A stretch of DNA of 64,000 nt from Zoogloea dura (GCF_012927165.1 NZ_JABBGA010000027.1:1-64000); one strand, 5' to 3'. Shown: positions 26,460 to 36,573, numbered from the stretch's first letter. Numbers and translations are program-made. The notes: generated by a model not told the origin, from the letters alone.

Positions 26460-27851
26460 ATGGGTGCTGCAGAGAAGCCCGCAAGGGCCACCAGGGTGAT
26501 CCGGCCGGCGGTGAACGCCGACACGCAGTTCAGCGTGGCGGAGCAGGACCTGGCTGGCTATGTTGCGGCGATCAGCCGCAGTCAGGCCGTCATCGAATTC
26601 AGCCTGGATGGCACCATCCTGGCGGCCAACCAGAATTTCCTGGACGTGATGGAGTATCGGCTGGAAGAACTGCTGGGGCAGCATCACAGCCTCTTCGTGG
26701 GGCCGGAGGAGGTTGCCTCGTCGGCCTACCAACTATTCTGGGATCGGCTGCGCCGCGGGGAGTTCTGTTCCGGTGAGTTCCGGCGCATCGGGCACAACGA
26801 CAAGGAGGTCTGGATCCAGGCCACCTATAACCCGATCTTCGACCCCGATGGCAATCCGGTGAAGGTGGTGAAGTTTGCCAGCGATGTGACCCACAGCAAG
26901 CTGCGCAATGCCGAGTTCGCGGCCAAGGTGGCGGCCATCGACGAAGGGCAGGCGGTCATCGAGTTCGACCTGGATGGCAATGTGCTCACCGCCAACCGCA
27001 ACTTCCTGGTCGCGATGGGCTACACCTTGCGGGAGATCCAGGGGCATCACCACAGCCAGTTCTGCAGCGTCGAGTACACCCAGGGCGAGGAATACCGGAG
27101 CTTCTGGTTGCGTCTCAATGCCGGCGAGCACATCAGCGGCCGCTTCCACCGGGTCGGCAAGTTCAACCGCGATGTGTGGATCCAGGCCACCTACCACCCC
27201 ATCCTGGACCTCAACGGGCAGGTCATGAAGATCGTCAAGTACGCCCATGACGTAACCCAGGAGGTGTTGCTGGCGAGGCGCATCAATGACAAGGCCAGCG
27301 ACATGACCGGCAGCGTACGCAGCCTGGTGGACAGCATCACGGCGATCGCCGACAACTCGGGGGTCGCCTCGAGCATGGCGATGGAGACCTCCGCCGCCGC
27401 CAAGACCGGCTTCGACGCGGTGCAGAAGTCGATCGCCGCGATCGACCGAATCCAGAGCAGCTCCAGCCGGGTGGCCGAGATTGTCCGGGTGATCAGCGAG
27501 ATCGCCAACCAGACCAACCTGCTGGCCTTCAATGCCGCCATCGAGGCGGCCCGCGCCGGCCAGCAGGGGGTGGGCTTCTCGGTGGTGGCGGCGGAGGTGC
27601 GCAAGCTGGCGGAGCGCAGCTCCACGGCGGCCCAGGAGATCGCACGCCTGATCGACGAGTCCTCCCACAACGTGCAGCAGGGGGCGGAGGTGAGCCGCTC
27701 GGCCGCGCGCAGCTTCGAGGGCATCCTCAGCTCGGTGGAGCGCACTGTCGACAGCGCCAACGAGATCGCCGGCGCCACCGATCAGCAGCGCGAGCTGGCC
27801 GGCCAGGTGTCGCGGCTCATCGAGGAACTCGCCCGGGCCGTCGAGCGATGA
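26460..27851 (+). CDS. Soluble methyl-accepting chemotaxis protein with two PAS domains
   Basis: 463 residues, no membrane helices. Two similar PAS/PAC units (about 30-145 and 150-270) share [17 protein letters not shown] / [17 protein letters not shown] and [10 protein letters not shown] / [13 protein letters not shown] domains of this type in Aer-like receptors commonly bind FAD or haem. The C-terminal signalling domain includes [45 protein letters not shown]. It would sense redox or oxygen in the cytoplasm. ATG 26460 follows GGGGAGAAG. Its stop overlaps the following CheW-like gene by four bases. Confidence 0.9.
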   Translation: MGAAEKPARATRVIRPAVNADTQFSVAEQDLAGYVAAISRSQAVIEFSLDGTILAANQNFLDVMEYRLEELLGQHHSLFVGPEEVASSAYQLFWDRLRRGEFCSGEFRRIGHNDKEVWIQATYNPIFDPDGNPVKVVKFASDVTHSKLRNAEFAAKVAAIDEGQAVIEFDLDGNVLTANRNFLVAMGYTLREIQGHHHSQFCSVEYTQGEEYRSFWLRLNAGEHISGRFHRVGKFNRDVWIQATYHPILDLNGQVMKIVKYAHDVTQEVLLARRINDKASDMTGSVRSLVDSITAIADNSGVASSMAMETSAAAKTGFDAVQKSIAAIDRIQSSSSRVAEIVRVISEIANQTNLLAFNAAIEAARAGQQGVGFSVVAAEVRKLAERSSTAAQEIARLIDESSHNVQQGAEVSRSAARSFEGILSSVERTVDSANEIAGATDQQRELAGQVSRLIEELARAVER

Positions 27852-29380
27852 GTCTTGCGGACGGTGCTGGCGAGCGCCGCTTCGGGGTCTTCTTCCTGGC
27901 CTCGATGCAACTGGGGCTGCCCCTCGAGGCTCTCCGCGAGGTGGTGCCGCGAGGTGCGCTTGCCGCGCTGCCCTGTGCCGCGCCCTGCGTGGTGGGGGGC
28001 GTGGATTTGCGCGGGACCCTGGTGCCGGTGGTGGATCTGCGCCGCGTGATCGGCATGGACCCGGCGGCCGGCGAGGCTGACAGCATCGTCATCATGGCCC
28101 ATGAGGGGCGCCTGCTGGGCCTGTTGGCCAGCGGCGTGGTGGGGGTGTTCACGTGCGAGGCGGGAGGCTGGAGCCGGCTGGAGGCGCGCAACGCGGCCTT
28201 GCCCCTTTTCGACGGCGGCTTCCGGCGCCCCGACGATGGCGTGCTGGTCAGCGTGTTGTCGCCGGAAGGGCTGGCCGGCTTGCAGGACGTGCCCATGGTG
28301 GACTGCCCCGGCAGCGCCCGTGGCCTCAGCCTGAATCCGGCGGCTACCGGGACGGGGGGCGCGGCCGAGGCCTACCTGATGCTGGTGCGTACCGGCCCGG
28401 TGCCGATGGCGCTGGCATCCGACGCTGTCTACACCACCATCCTGCACCCGCAGATCCTCAATTCGCCCCTGGCTGGCGGCTGGTGCCTGGGCATCATCGA
28501 ATACGCCGGCGTCAGGATCCCGGCGGTGGACCTCCTGGCTTTCTGCGGCCTCGGCGAGATCGCCAATCCCTGGCTGACCCAGGCCTTCCTGGTTCAGTAC
28601 CCGCGGGGCTGGGTGGCCTTCATGGTGGACGAGATCATCGACGTGCTGCGGACCGGCAGCTGCGTGCCCGTTCCCATTCCCGCCGGTACCCTGCCCAGGG
28701 ACGGCCTGTTTGCCGGTGCCCTGCCGATGGCTGTGCTGACCTGTGGGGCCGTCTCGGACGCCGGCCGGCAGACGGCCTACTCCCTGCTGCTGGATGCGCA
28801 GCAGATCCGCGCGAACCCCGAGCTGCAGGGCCTGGGGCGGGTCAACACGCCGGTCGATGGCGCCGCTGCCGGGACGGCAGGCGGCCCGGACGATGAAGCA
28901 CAGCTGGCCGGGACGCGGTGCCAGGTGCTGACCTATGACCTGGGCTTCGAGGTGGCGACGCCCATCGAGCAGATCACCGAGATCCTGCCCTGGTCGGACG
29001 ACTGCACGCTCTTCGGTGCCGGGTCGCGCACCACCGGCCTGGTGGTGAGCGGCGGGCGGGCGATTCCCACGTTCTGCCTGAGCACCCTGATGGGCCTGCC
29101 CGGCGCCGAGCGCTCACCGACTGCCAGCGTGCTGGTGGTGGACACCGGGGGCGGCTTCGTCGGCTTCAACGTGCCGCGCCTGCTGAGCATCGACGACGCG
29201 CCACGCAGCCGGCCCGAGGCGTCCGGTGTGGCGCGGGCCAACCTGCAGGCCCTGCCTGAGGCGGCCGGCGTCCGCTGGTCGCCGCTGCGGGTGGGGAGCG
29301 GCAGCGCCGAGCGCATGCTCGGCGTGCTGGATCTCAAGCACCTGGCCGCCAGCTTGTGCGGCCAGGCCGAGCCCGCTTAG
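27848..29380 (+). CDS. Chemotaxis coupling protein with three CheW-like domains
   Basis: 510 residues that divide into three CheW-like modules (about 10-150, 170-330, 350-505), each with the pattern of a beta-barrel start, a GV.DLRG/VP-type turn ([43 protein letters not shown]) and a second half. Normal CheW has one module of about 150 residues. No receiver domain is present, so it is not CheV. It overlaps the double-PAS receptor, which suggests a dedicated scaffold for that receptor. The modules are divergent from each other, and the third lacks some DLR residues. Confidence 0.8.
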   Translation: MSLADGAGERRFGVFFLASMQLGLPLEALREVVPRGALAALPCAAPCVVGGVDLRGTLVPVVDLRRVIGMDPAAGEADSIVIMAHEGRLLGLLASGVVGVFTCEAGGWSRLEARNAALPLFDGGFRRPDDGVLVSVLSPEGLAGLQDVPMVDCPGSARGLSLNPAATGTGGAAEAYLMLVRTGPVPMALASDAVYTTILHPQILNSPLAGGWCLGIIEYAGVRIPAVDLLAFCGLGEIANPWLTQAFLVQYPRGWVAFMVDEIIDVLRTGSCVPVPIPAGTLPRDGLFAGALPMAVLTCGAVSDAGRQTAYSLLLDAQQIRANPELQGLGRVNTPVDGAAAGTAGGPDDEAQLAGTRCQVLTYDLGFEVATPIEQITEILPWSDDCTLFGAGSRTTGLVVSGGRAIPTFCLSTLMGLPGAERSPTASVLVVDTGGGFVGFNVPRLLSIDDAPRSRPEASGVARANLQALPEAAGVRWSPLRVGSGSAERMLGVLDLKHLAASLCGQAEPA

Positions 29381-30252
29381 TACACATACAGCAGGCGGGC
29401 CTGCAGGCCGCTGATCTTGGGGCCTTCCTCGACCTTCAGGTCATGTACGTACTGCAGTTGCACCTGCCATTGCTTATCCACGAAGGAGGCCCAGGTGAGC
29501 ATGGCCGTGCCGTTGTTCTTGGCGCCGGCGATCTCGGCGCCGTGGAGGGTTTCCTTGGCGCCCCAGGCGTGGCGGTAGGTGGCGGCCAGGTAGGTGGCGT
29601 CGCTGAGGTGGTAGCGCAGGTGGCCGTGGGCCTGCAGCAGCGGGTCCTTCTGCGACTTGGTGTCGCGCTGGTCCTGGTAGAACTCGGTCTCGCCGATCAG
29701 ATCCACCGTCCACTTGTTGCTCAGCTTGCGGATGTAGCCCACCTGCAGGTCGGTGGCCCAGCGGTTGTTGCTGAGGGCGAAGCCCTGGTTCTTGTCGCTG
29801 CCGGTGGGGGCGGTGAAGAACACCGACCAGCCGAGGTGCTCGCCACGGGCCAGGTCGGCGATGGTCCACAGGGTGCCGCCGAAGATCACGTCGCCGATGC
29901 CGCTGGCCTTGCTGTCCGACAGGCCGATCTTCTGGCTGCCGAAGGGCATGATGATCTGCGGGTCGATGATGTAGTCGCCGAGCTTCATGAAATGCACGTA
30001 ACGCAGGATGCCGGCATTGACCGACAGGTCGAGGTTGTCCACCACCTTGTTGCCATTGGCGTACACCTTGTCGGCGCGGGGGAACTGGGCATACACGAGG
30101 GCGAGGTTGGTGCCCGCCGGCAGGCCGGTGTAGTCGCCCGGATCGGGGCGCACGTCGGCCTGGGCGCTGCCGCCGAAGAGGCCGGCGGCGGCCAGGGCCG
30201 CGCTGCACAGGCGGACGCGGAAGGGCTTGGAGGGCTGGTTGGAAGTGCGCAT
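29377..30252 (-). CDS. Outer-membrane transporter, phenol-degradation MetA-pathway family
   Basis: 291 residues with a signal peptide (cleavage near GSAQAD) and an antiparallel beta-barrel-like body. The motifs GTNLALVYAQFPRADKVY, YVHFMKLGDYIIDPQIIMPFGSQKIG, GIGDVIFGGTLWT, VFFTAPTGSDKNQG match the MetA-pathway phenol-degradation (FadL-like channel) family of outer-membrane proteins. It lies downstream of the PQQ alcohol dehydrogenase on the same strand, so entry of the alcohol or a hydrophobic substrate is likely. Its stop overlaps the stop of the triple-CheW gene tail to tail. Confidence 0.8.
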   Translation of the reverse strand: MRTSNQPSKPFRVRLCSAALAAAGLFGGSAQADVRPDPGDYTGLPAGTNLALVYAQFPRADKVYANGNKVVDNLDLSVNAGILRYVHFMKLGDYIIDPQIIMPFGSQKIGLSDSKASGIGDVIFGGTLWTIADLARGEHLGWSVFFTAPTGSDKNQGFALSNNRWATDLQVGYIRKLSNKWTVDLIGETEFYQDQRDTKSQKDPLLQAHGHLRYHLSDATYLAATYRHAWGAKETLHGAEIAGAKNNGTAMLTWASFVDKQWQVQLQYVHDLKVEEGPKISGLQARLLYVY

Positions 30253-30300
30253 GGTCTTGTCTCCGTGTTGTTGTAGGGCGTTGTCTTGCGGGTGGTGCTG

Positions 30301-30358
30301 AATAAAAAGGCCGCGGCCGTCCGGAAGGGAGGGGGAGAGGAAGGCACTGGCCGCGGCA
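30301..30358 (-). terminator. Terminator/attenuator between PQQ dehydrogenase and transporter genes
   Basis: On the reverse strand GCCGCGGCC and GGCCGCGGC form a 9-bp GC stem around a loop of about 31 bases, followed directly by CTTTTTATT. It lies 12 bases after the dehydrogenase stop. Partial read-through would give less transporter than dehydrogenase. Confidence 0.6.
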
Positions 30359-30369
30359 AGAGGGAGGGA

Positions 30370-32511
30370 TTACTTCTTCGGCCGCACGGCGTCGGCGGTG
30401 CCTTGGATGAAGGCCTTGATCTTGTCCACGTCATCCAGGCTGAGCTTGCCGGTGAAGTCGGGCATGCCCTTCTTCAGGAAGGGGCCGTTGAAGACGAAGT
30501 CGGACAGGTTCTCGATGTCGCGTGACGGCACATAGCCCAGGTTGGGGATGTTGCCGCCCTTGTCCACGCCGGGCACGCCGTGGCAGAAGACGCAGTGGCT
30601 GACATACAGGCGGGTGCCTTCGGGGATGTGGGCCGGGTCGTACTTGACGCCGGAGATCAGCTCGCCGAGGGCGTAGGCGGGGGGCTGGGGCAGGGGCGTG
30701 GTGCCGCCCAGCGCAAAGGTGTAGACGCGACCGTTGTCCTGCTTGTCGGTGGCGCGCTGCATCAGGCCGAAGACGCCGCCCCAGCCGACGGCGATCGACA
30801 CGTATTGCCGTCCATCCACCTGGTAGGTGACCGGCGGGGCGATGATGCCGGTGCCGATCGGGGCCTCCCACAGCTTCTCGCCGGTGTCGGCACGGTAGGC
30901 GGCGAAGCGGCCGTCGGCGCTGCCGGCGAACACCAGGTTGCCGGCGGTGCTGAGGGTGCCGCCGTTCCACGGCGAGGTGTATTCCTGGCGCCAGGCCTCC
31001 TTCTGCTTCACCGGATCCCAGGCGATCAGGCGGCCGAAGGCCTTGCTCTTGGGCGGCTGAGTGTTGATCAGCATGCCGGTGTTCCAGCCGGTGCCCGACT
31101 GGGGCTGCCCGGGCTGGTTGCCGTTGTGGGTCCAGGCCTTGTCCTCGGCCAGGTTGATCGGCACGTTCTGCACCGGGAAGTAGGCCAGGCCGGTCTTCGG
31201 GTTGAAGGACATGGCATGCCAGTTGTGGCCGCCGAAGGGGCCGGGCACGCTGTCGAAGGCCTCCCGCGAGCGGGCTTCCGGCGTTTCGATCGGGCGGCCC
31301 TTCTTGTCATAGCCGGTGGCCCAGTTCACCTCGGTGAAGGGCTTGGCGGAAATGAACTTGCCGTTGGTCCGGTCGATGACGAAGAAGAAGCCGTTCTTGG
31401 GGGCGTGCAGCAGCACCTTGCGCTTCTTCCCGTCCAGGGTCAGGTCGGTGAGGATGATGTCCTGCACCGAGGTGTAGTCCCAGTTGTCGCCGGGGGTTTC
31501 CTGGTAGTGCCAGACGTATTTGCCGGTGTCCGGGTCGAGGGCCACCACCGAGGCCAGGTAGAGGTTGTCGCCGCCGCCCGGGCTGCGCTTGCGGTGGTTC
31601 CACGGCGAGCCGTTGCCGGTGCCTACATACATCAGGTTGAGCTCGGGGTCGTAGGCCATGGAGTTCCACACGGTGCCGCCGCCGCCGTTGACCCACCACT
31701 TGCCGGCCGGGTCCCAGGTCTTGGCGGCTTTGGCCATGGAGGCGTCCTCGAAGGGCTTGGCGGGGTCGCCAGGCACGGTGTACCAGCGCCACTTCTGCTC
31801 GCCGCTCTCGGCGTCATAGGCTGTGATGTAGCCGCGCACGCCGTACTCGGCGCCGCCGTTGCCGATGATCACCTTGCCCTTGATGACCCGCGGGGCGCCG
31901 GTGACGGTGTAGGAGTGGCTGCGGTCCTCGATGGTGTCCTTCTCCCATACCGGCTTGCCGGTGGCTGCATCCAGCGCCACCAGGCGGCCGTCGAAGGTGC
32001 CGACGAAGACCTTGCCCTTGTACAGGGCGACGCCCCGGTTCACCACGTCGCAGCAGCCCTTGAAGCCGATCTCGCGGGGCACCTTGGGGTCGTAGGACCA
32101 CAGGCGCTTGCCGCTGCGTACATCCACCGCGTGTACGACGCTCCACGAGGCGGTGACGTACATGATGCCGTCCACCACCAGGGGCGTGGCTTCCACGCCG
32201 CGGGTCGATTCGAGGTTGTAGGACCAGACCAGGCCGAGCGTGTTGACGTTGCCGGCATTGATCGCCGTGAGCGGGCTGTGGCGGGTCTCCGCATAGTCGA
32301 GGCCATAGGCCGGCCAATCATTGCCGCGGGCCGCGTTGGCCCGGATGGCGGGGGCGTCCACCCGGGCGGTGACCGCGGCGATGTGTTCGCGGGAGCCCTT
32401 GGCGGGTTCTGCCCGGGCCGGGCCGGCGAGCAGCGCACAGGCCAGCAGGGTGCTGCCGGCGAATTGCATTGCGCGCTGCCCGGAGCGCCGCATTTCACGG
32501 TGTCCTGTCAT
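30370..32511 (-). CDS. PQQ-dependent alcohol dehydrogenase with C-terminal cytochrome c (quinohaemoprotein type)
   Basis: 713 residues with a signal peptide ending near AGPARAEP. The PQQ propeller shows the vicinal disulfide C153-C154 (GCCDVV), tryptophan-docking repeats (VALDAATGKPVWEKD, VALDPDTGKYVWHYQ) and the catalytic Asp345 in PGDNWDYTS. The second residue after Asp345 is Thr347, not the Asp of lanthanide enzymes, which points to calcium. The C-terminal domain binds one haem at CVFCH (C640, C643, H644) with Met in KGMPDF. It oxidises alcohols in the periplasm and passes electrons to cytochrome c. The ATG follows GAGGAG, and a sigma-54-like promoter lies upstream. Confidence 0.92.
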   Translation of the reverse strand: MTGHREMRRSGQRAMQFAGSTLLACALLAGPARAEPAKGSREHIAAVTARVDAPAIRANAARGNDWPAYGLDYAETRHSPLTAINAGNVNTLGLVWSYNLESTRGVEATPLVVDGIMYVTASWSVVHAVDVRSGKRLWSYDPKVPREIGFKGCCDVVNRGVALYKGKVFVGTFDGRLVALDAATGKPVWEKDTIEDRSHSYTVTGAPRVIKGKVIIGNGGAEYGVRGYITAYDAESGEQKWRWYTVPGDPAKPFEDASMAKAAKTWDPAGKWWVNGGGGTVWNSMAYDPELNLMYVGTGNGSPWNHRKRSPGGGDNLYLASVVALDPDTGKYVWHYQETPGDNWDYTSVQDIILTDLTLDGKKRKVLLHAPKNGFFFVIDRTNGKFISAKPFTEVNWATGYDKKGRPIETPEARSREAFDSVPGPFGGHNWHAMSFNPKTGLAYFPVQNVPINLAEDKAWTHNGNQPGQPQSGTGWNTGMLINTQPPKSKAFGRLIAWDPVKQKEAWRQEYTSPWNGGTLSTAGNLVFAGSADGRFAAYRADTGEKLWEAPIGTGIIAPPVTYQVDGRQYVSIAVGWGGVFGLMQRATDKQDNGRVYTFALGGTTPLPQPPAYALGELISGVKYDPAHIPEGTRLYVSHCVFCHGVPGVDKGGNIPNLGYVPSRDIENLSDFVFNGPFLKKGMPDFTGKLSLDDVDKIKAFIQGTADAVRPKK

Positions 32512-32604
32512 CTTGTCTCCTCATTGACTTGAGTTGTCGAACTTATTTAATGTGGTGCGCCCCGTTCCGGGATAGGGATATTCCGCTCGGGGTCATAAGC
32601 CCAT

Positions 32605-32620
32605 AGCAGCCGGCGTGCCT
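32605..32620 (-). promoter_or_regulatory. Sigma-54-like promoter of the PQQ alcohol dehydrogenase
   Basis: Reverse strand: AGGCACG, CCGG, CTGCT. GG and GC are present at the right spacing; the first T of each element is replaced. The start would be about 85 bases before the ATG. A sigma-54 activator gene lies divergently next door. Confidence 0.5.
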
Positions 32621-32780
32621 GCCGGGGAGTGCTTGGGTTTCACATAAAAACAAATAAAAATCATTGGCTTGCATTTGTTCCGGGCTGCACGCAGTGGATG
32701 GCCCGGAATGGGGTGTATTGAAACGAGTCAACGCCGGGGAAAGGTTGACTTGTTATTCGCCAAATAGAGGAGACAAAAGC

Positions 32781-34739
32781 ATGGGCGAATCCGCGGTGTC
32801 CTTCGGGCAACGGGTTGAACTGGCACGCAGGCATTTTTTCCGGGAGGGAAAAAGGCCGGACGGGTTGATACCCGAAATGGTGATCCGCTCGTGGGAGCGT
32901 TCCCGAGAGCTGGGGCTGGGGACGGGCGACCGGCGCGTCTTCAATCCGGTCGCGCGCCACGAGAAATCACTGATCGAGGAGCGCTGCCGCCCCTTGATCG
33001 CCAGCGCCTTGCCAGAGATGGAGAAGCTCCACCTGTCGCTCGGGCACGCCGGTTGGGCGCTGGCCTGCATCGACATGGAGGGCATCGTGGTCAGCTCGGT
33101 GTGCGGCAGCGGCATCGAGGCCCGCGAGCTGGCTAGCATCTTCCAGGTGGGGCGCAACGTCAGCGAGGCGGCGGTGGGCACCAACGGGCCGGGATGTTCC
33201 CTGACCGAGGGGCGGCCGATGGTGGTGCGTGCCGCCGAGCACTTCCTCGACGAGGTGCGCCCCTTCAGCTGCGCCGCGGTGCCCCTCTTCGGCCCGTCCG
33301 GCGCGCTGGTCGGGGTGCTCGACGCAACGCGCATGGGCCACGGCGAGCCGGTCACCATCCTCGAGCCCCTCGGCATTGCCGCCCGCGCCATCGAGAACCG
33401 CATGCTGGCTGAGCTGCAGGGCGCCCTGACGATGGGCTTCCACTACCGCCCCGATCTGCTCGACACGCCGCTCGAAGGGGTGGTGGTGTTCGCCGAGGAC
33501 GGCACGCTGCTGGGGGCCAACCAGAGCGCCCGACAGCTCCTGGGCCTGGGCGCCGCTGAAGCAGGCCGCGAGCGCTTCGAGACGCTCTTCGACTGCCCGC
33601 CGGAAACCTTCCGGCGCGCCCTCGCCGGCCGGCTCGACAAGGGCGTGCTGCGCAGCGACGGCGGGCTGCGCTTCGACGCGCGCTTCCAGGCGATGCGCCC
33701 GGGGGCGATGCTGGCCGGCCTGCGCGAGGGCGCGCAGCGCATCCATGCCCTGGCCGCGCGTCCGGTGCTGCCGGCGCAGGCCGGGCAGGCGGCGGGCAGT
33801 GGCGACGCCATCGGTTTCGATCCGGTGGCCGGGCAGGCCTTGCACGTGGCCCGGCGTGCCTTCGAGCGTGACATACCGGTGCTCATCAACGGCGAGACCG
33901 GCACCGGCAAGGAGGTGCTGGCGCGTCGTCTGCACGATGACAGCAGCCGCTCCGCCGGGCCCTTCGTGGCGATCAACTGTTCGTCGCTGCCGGCCGGGCT
34001 GATCGAGTCGGAGTTCTTCGGCTACGAGGACGGGGCCTTCACCGGCGGCCGGCGCGGCGGTGCGTTGGGCAAGTTCGAACTGGCGCGCGGCGGCACTCTC
34101 TTCCTCGACGAGATCGGCGACATGCCGATGGAGCTGCAGGGCCGCCTGTTGCGGGTGCTGCAGGAGCGCAGCTTCAGCCGCCTGGGGGGCGCCCGCCAGA
34201 TCGTCTTCGATGCCCGCGTGGTGGCGGCCACCCACCGCCGCCTGGAAACCCTGGTGGCGGAAGGGCGCTTCCGGGAAGACCTGTACTACCGGATCAAGGG
34301 GGTGCGGGTGAGCCTGCCGGCCCTGCGCGAACGTGGCGACCGGGCGGTGCTGATCGACGCCCTGCTGGCCCGCGAGGCGGGGGAGGGCGATGTGCCGATG
34401 CTGTCGCCGGAGGCGCGCCATGTCCTGATGCACTATCGCTGGCCGGGCAACATCCGGCAGCTCGGCCACGTGTTGCGGCTGGCCCTGACCCTGGCGGAGG
34501 GCGAGGAGGAGATCGGCCTGCAGCATTTCCCCGAGGAGCTGCTGACCGATTTCGACGATGCACTGGCGCTGCGGGCGGCGCCGTTGCGCGGCAGCGAGGT
34601 GTGCCTGCGCGACATCGAGCTCGAGGCGGTGCGCGCGGCGATGGCGCGCAATGCCGGCAATGTGTCTGCCACCGCGCGCAGCCTGGGGGTGGCGCGGGCC
34701 ACGCTGTACCGCAAGCTCAAGCTGCTCGGGTTGGCCTGA
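32781..34739 (+). CDS. Sigma-54-dependent activator, AcoR type (GAF-AAA-Fis)
   Basis: 652 residues. The N-terminal part has the AcoR-like helical start (RVELARRHFFREG..., VIRSWERSRELGL) and a GAF domain (about 80-240). The AAA+ domain (about 345-580) has Walker A NGETGTGKE and Walker B TLFLDEIGDMP; a Fis-type HTH closes the protein (NVSATARSLGVARATLYRKL). It should activate the divergent PQQ dehydrogenase, as AcoR-type regulators do for alcohol and acetoin genes. The loop that contacts sigma-54 reads GAFTGG (418-423) instead of GAFTGA. ATG 32781 follows GAGGAGA; the earlier in-frame start lies in the promoter region. Confidence 0.88.
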   Translation: MGESAVSFGQRVELARRHFFREGKRPDGLIPEMVIRSWERSRELGLGTGDRRVFNPVARHEKSLIEERCRPLIASALPEMEKLHLSLGHAGWALACIDMEGIVVSSVCGSGIEARELASIFQVGRNVSEAAVGTNGPGCSLTEGRPMVVRAAEHFLDEVRPFSCAAVPLFGPSGALVGVLDATRMGHGEPVTILEPLGIAARAIENRMLAELQGALTMGFHYRPDLLDTPLEGVVVFAEDGTLLGANQSARQLLGLGAAEAGRERFETLFDCPPETFRRALAGRLDKGVLRSDGGLRFDARFQAMRPGAMLAGLREGAQRIHALAARPVLPAQAGQAAGSGDAIGFDPVAGQALHVARRAFERDIPVLINGETGTGKEVLARRLHDDSSRSAGPFVAINCSSLPAGLIESEFFGYEDGAFTGGRRGGALGKFELARGGTLFLDEIGDMPMELQGRLLRVLQERSFSRLGGARQIVFDARVVAATHRRLETLVAEGRFREDLYYRIKGVRVSLPALRERGDRAVLIDALLAREAGEGDVPMLSPEARHVLMHYRWPGNIRQLGHVLRLALTLAEGEEEIGLQHFPEELLTDFDDALALRAAPLRGSEVCLRDIELEAVRAAMARNAGNVSATARSLGVARATLYRKLKLLGLA

Positions 34740-34769
34740 GCCGCGGCTGACGCGCTGCTGAGCATGACT

Positions 34770-34789
34770 CCGGAGGGATGTCCCTCCGG
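34770..34789. terminator. Strong hairpin between convergent genes
   Basis: CCGGAGGG and CCCTCCGG pair perfectly around the loop ATGT, 30 bases after the AcoR-type gene and 17 bases before the end of the chemoreceptor gene. It lacks a T-run, so it may act as a transcript-end stabiliser rather than a strict rho-independent terminator. Confidence 0.55.
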
Positions 34790-34805
34790 GAGCATGGCGG
34801 GCGGC

Positions 34806-36419
34806 TTACAGCCGGAAGCGCGACACGCTGGCCTTCAGGCTGCTCGACACCGACTGCAGGGTGTGGGCGGTGCTGGCCACTTCGCTCACCGCGGCGGAGT
34901 TCTCTTCCGACATCTGGGCGATGGATTCGACATTGCGGGCCAGGTCGGTGGAAGCGCCGCGCTGTTCCTTCAGGGCATCGTTGATGCCGCCGATGGCCTG
35001 CTGCATGGTCGCCGCGGAGTCGCGGATCTCGCCCATCGACTCGCTGGCCCGGTTGGCGTCCTCGACGACGTTGCTGACCAGGCTGCGGCTCGATTGCATG
35101 CTGGTCACCGCATCGCTGGCGCCCTGCTGGATGGTGCCGATGACGGCGCTGATCTCCTGCACCGAGCTGGTGGTGCGTTCGGCCAGCTTGCGTACCTCAT
35201 CGGCCACCACCGCAAAGCCGCGGCCTTGCTCGCCGGCCCGGGCGGCCTCGATGGCGGCATTGAGCGCCAGCAGGTTGGTCTGGTCGGCCACTTCGCGGAT
35301 CACCACGGTGATGCGGTCGATCTGCTGCACGTGGTTGGACAGGCTCTGGATCTGCTGGGCGGTGTTCTCCACCTGCTGGGCGACCTGGCCGATGCGCTGG
35401 GCGGCGCTGTCCACGCCACGGCCGCTGTGGCTGGCCAGGCCTTCGGCCTCCTGGGCACGGCGGCTGGCATCCTCGGCGCTGTTGCCGACGTGGTCGATGC
35501 TGACGGTGAGTTGTTCCACCGCGGCGGCGGCGGCCGAGGTGGCGCTCGACTGCTGTTCGCTGCTGATCGACACCTGCTGCGCCGCGCTGGACAGCTGGCT
35601 GGCGGACTGGGCGACCTGTTCGGACTCGGCGACGATCTCGCCGATGGTCCGCGCCAGATCGGCGCGCATCGCCTCGAGCGAGCCCAGCAGTTTGCCGATC
35701 TCGTCCTGGTTGCCCGCTCCCGCCGCATGCTCGGCGGCGAGGTTGCCGGACGCGATGCGCGCGGCGGAGCGGTTGGCCGCGTCGAGCCGGCTGGTGATGC
35801 TGCGGATGGTGGTGACGCTCAGGGCGACCAGCGCCAGCGCCGCAACGACCAGCACGCCGATGCTGATCTGCAGCGCGCTGCCGAGGGTGCCGGCGGCTTT
35901 GGTGGCGGCATCCTTGCCGATCCGCTCGTTGTACTTCATGTGGGCCGTCAGCTGATCCACGAAGCGGGTGGCGTAGGGGGCCACCGAGTTCAACAGGGCG
36001 CGTGCCTCCTCGTGCCGGTTCTGGCGTGACAGCGCCAGGACTTCGTCAACCCGCTTGTTGTATTCATGGAAGGCCGTGCGTTCCGCCTCGAGCAACTGCC
36101 GGTCTTCCGCATCGAAGATCAGCTGCTCATAGGCCTTGAACTGCTGCGTGATGGCGTCGCGGGCGCTCTGGATGGTCTTCTCGATCTCGGCTATTTCCTT
36201 CACGTCGCTCGCCAGCACATGGCGATAGATGCGGACCCGCAAACGTCCGGTGTCGATGGCCGTTTCCGACAGGACCAGCATGCTGGGAACCACATTGACG
36301 GTGCTGAAGTTTGCGTCTTCGTAAACCCGGCTGATCTGTTGGTAGGACATGCCGGCGAGGGCGATCAGCCCGAGCAGCGCCGTTCCGACGATGAGCATGA
36401 GGCGGCGGGAGATGGTCAT
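34806..36419 (-). CDS. Methyl-accepting chemotaxis protein (4-helix-bundle sensor, HAMP, MCP)
   Basis: 537 residues. A first membrane helix ([20 protein letters not shown]), a periplasmic four-helix sensor of about 150 residues ([31 protein letters not shown]...), a second helix ([21 protein letters not shown]), HAMP, and the signalling domain with [40 protein letters not shown]. The pentapeptide for CheR docking is not seen. The start at 36419 places the first helix at the N terminus; 36458 or 36500 are alternatives. It is convergent with the AcoR-type gene and preceded by a FliA-like promoter. Confidence 0.92.
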   Translation of the reverse strand: MTISRRLMLIVGTALLGLIALAGMSYQQISRVYEDANFSTVNVVPSMLVLSETAIDTGRLRVRIYRHVLASDVKEIAEIEKTIQSARDAITQQFKAYEQLIFDAEDRQLLEAERTAFHEYNKRVDEVLALSRQNRHEEARALLNSVAPYATRFVDQLTAHMKYNERIGKDAATKAAGTLGSALQISIGVLVVAALALVALSVTTIRSITSRLDAANRSAARIASGNLAAEHAAGAGNQDEIGKLLGSLEAMRADLARTIGEIVAESEQVAQSASQLSSAAQQVSISSEQQSSATSAAAAAVEQLTVSIDHVGNSAEDASRRAQEAEGLASHSGRGVDSAAQRIGQVAQQVENTAQQIQSLSNHVQQIDRITVVIREVADQTNLLALNAAIEAARAGEQGRGFAVVADEVRKLAERTTSSVQEISAVIGTIQQGASDAVTSMQSSRSLVSNVVEDANRASESMGEIRDSAATMQQAIGGINDALKEQRGASTDLARNVESIAQMSEENSAAVSEVASTAHTLQSVSSSLKASVSRFRL

Positions 36420-36485
36420 GGCAGATATCCAATGAGCAATTGGTATGCGGGGCAACATCCCCTGAGGAGGAGCTTGATTGCGGGG

Positions 36486-36512
36486 CTTACGGCAGGACAT
36501 GCAGTATCTTTA
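36486..36512 (-). promoter_or_regulatory. Sigma-28-like promoter of the chemoreceptor gene
   Basis: Reverse strand: TAAAGATA, 11 bases, GCCGTAAG. TAAAG and GCCG match the FliA elements, and the arrangement repeats that at 26373-26400 before the other chemoreceptor. It lies about 65 bases before ATG 36419. Confidence 0.5.
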
Positions 36513-36573
36513 AAAAGTGTGCCTTGAACCCGGGGGGTACAATGAGGCCCTGTCGTATCCATCCTGTCCTGCC

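Noticed and set aside
30580-32532. Forward-strand frame of 650 codons opposite the PQQ dehydrogenase
   Set aside because: Gly/Val/Ala-rich shadow frame; the reverse frame has PQQ, disulfide and haem motifs.
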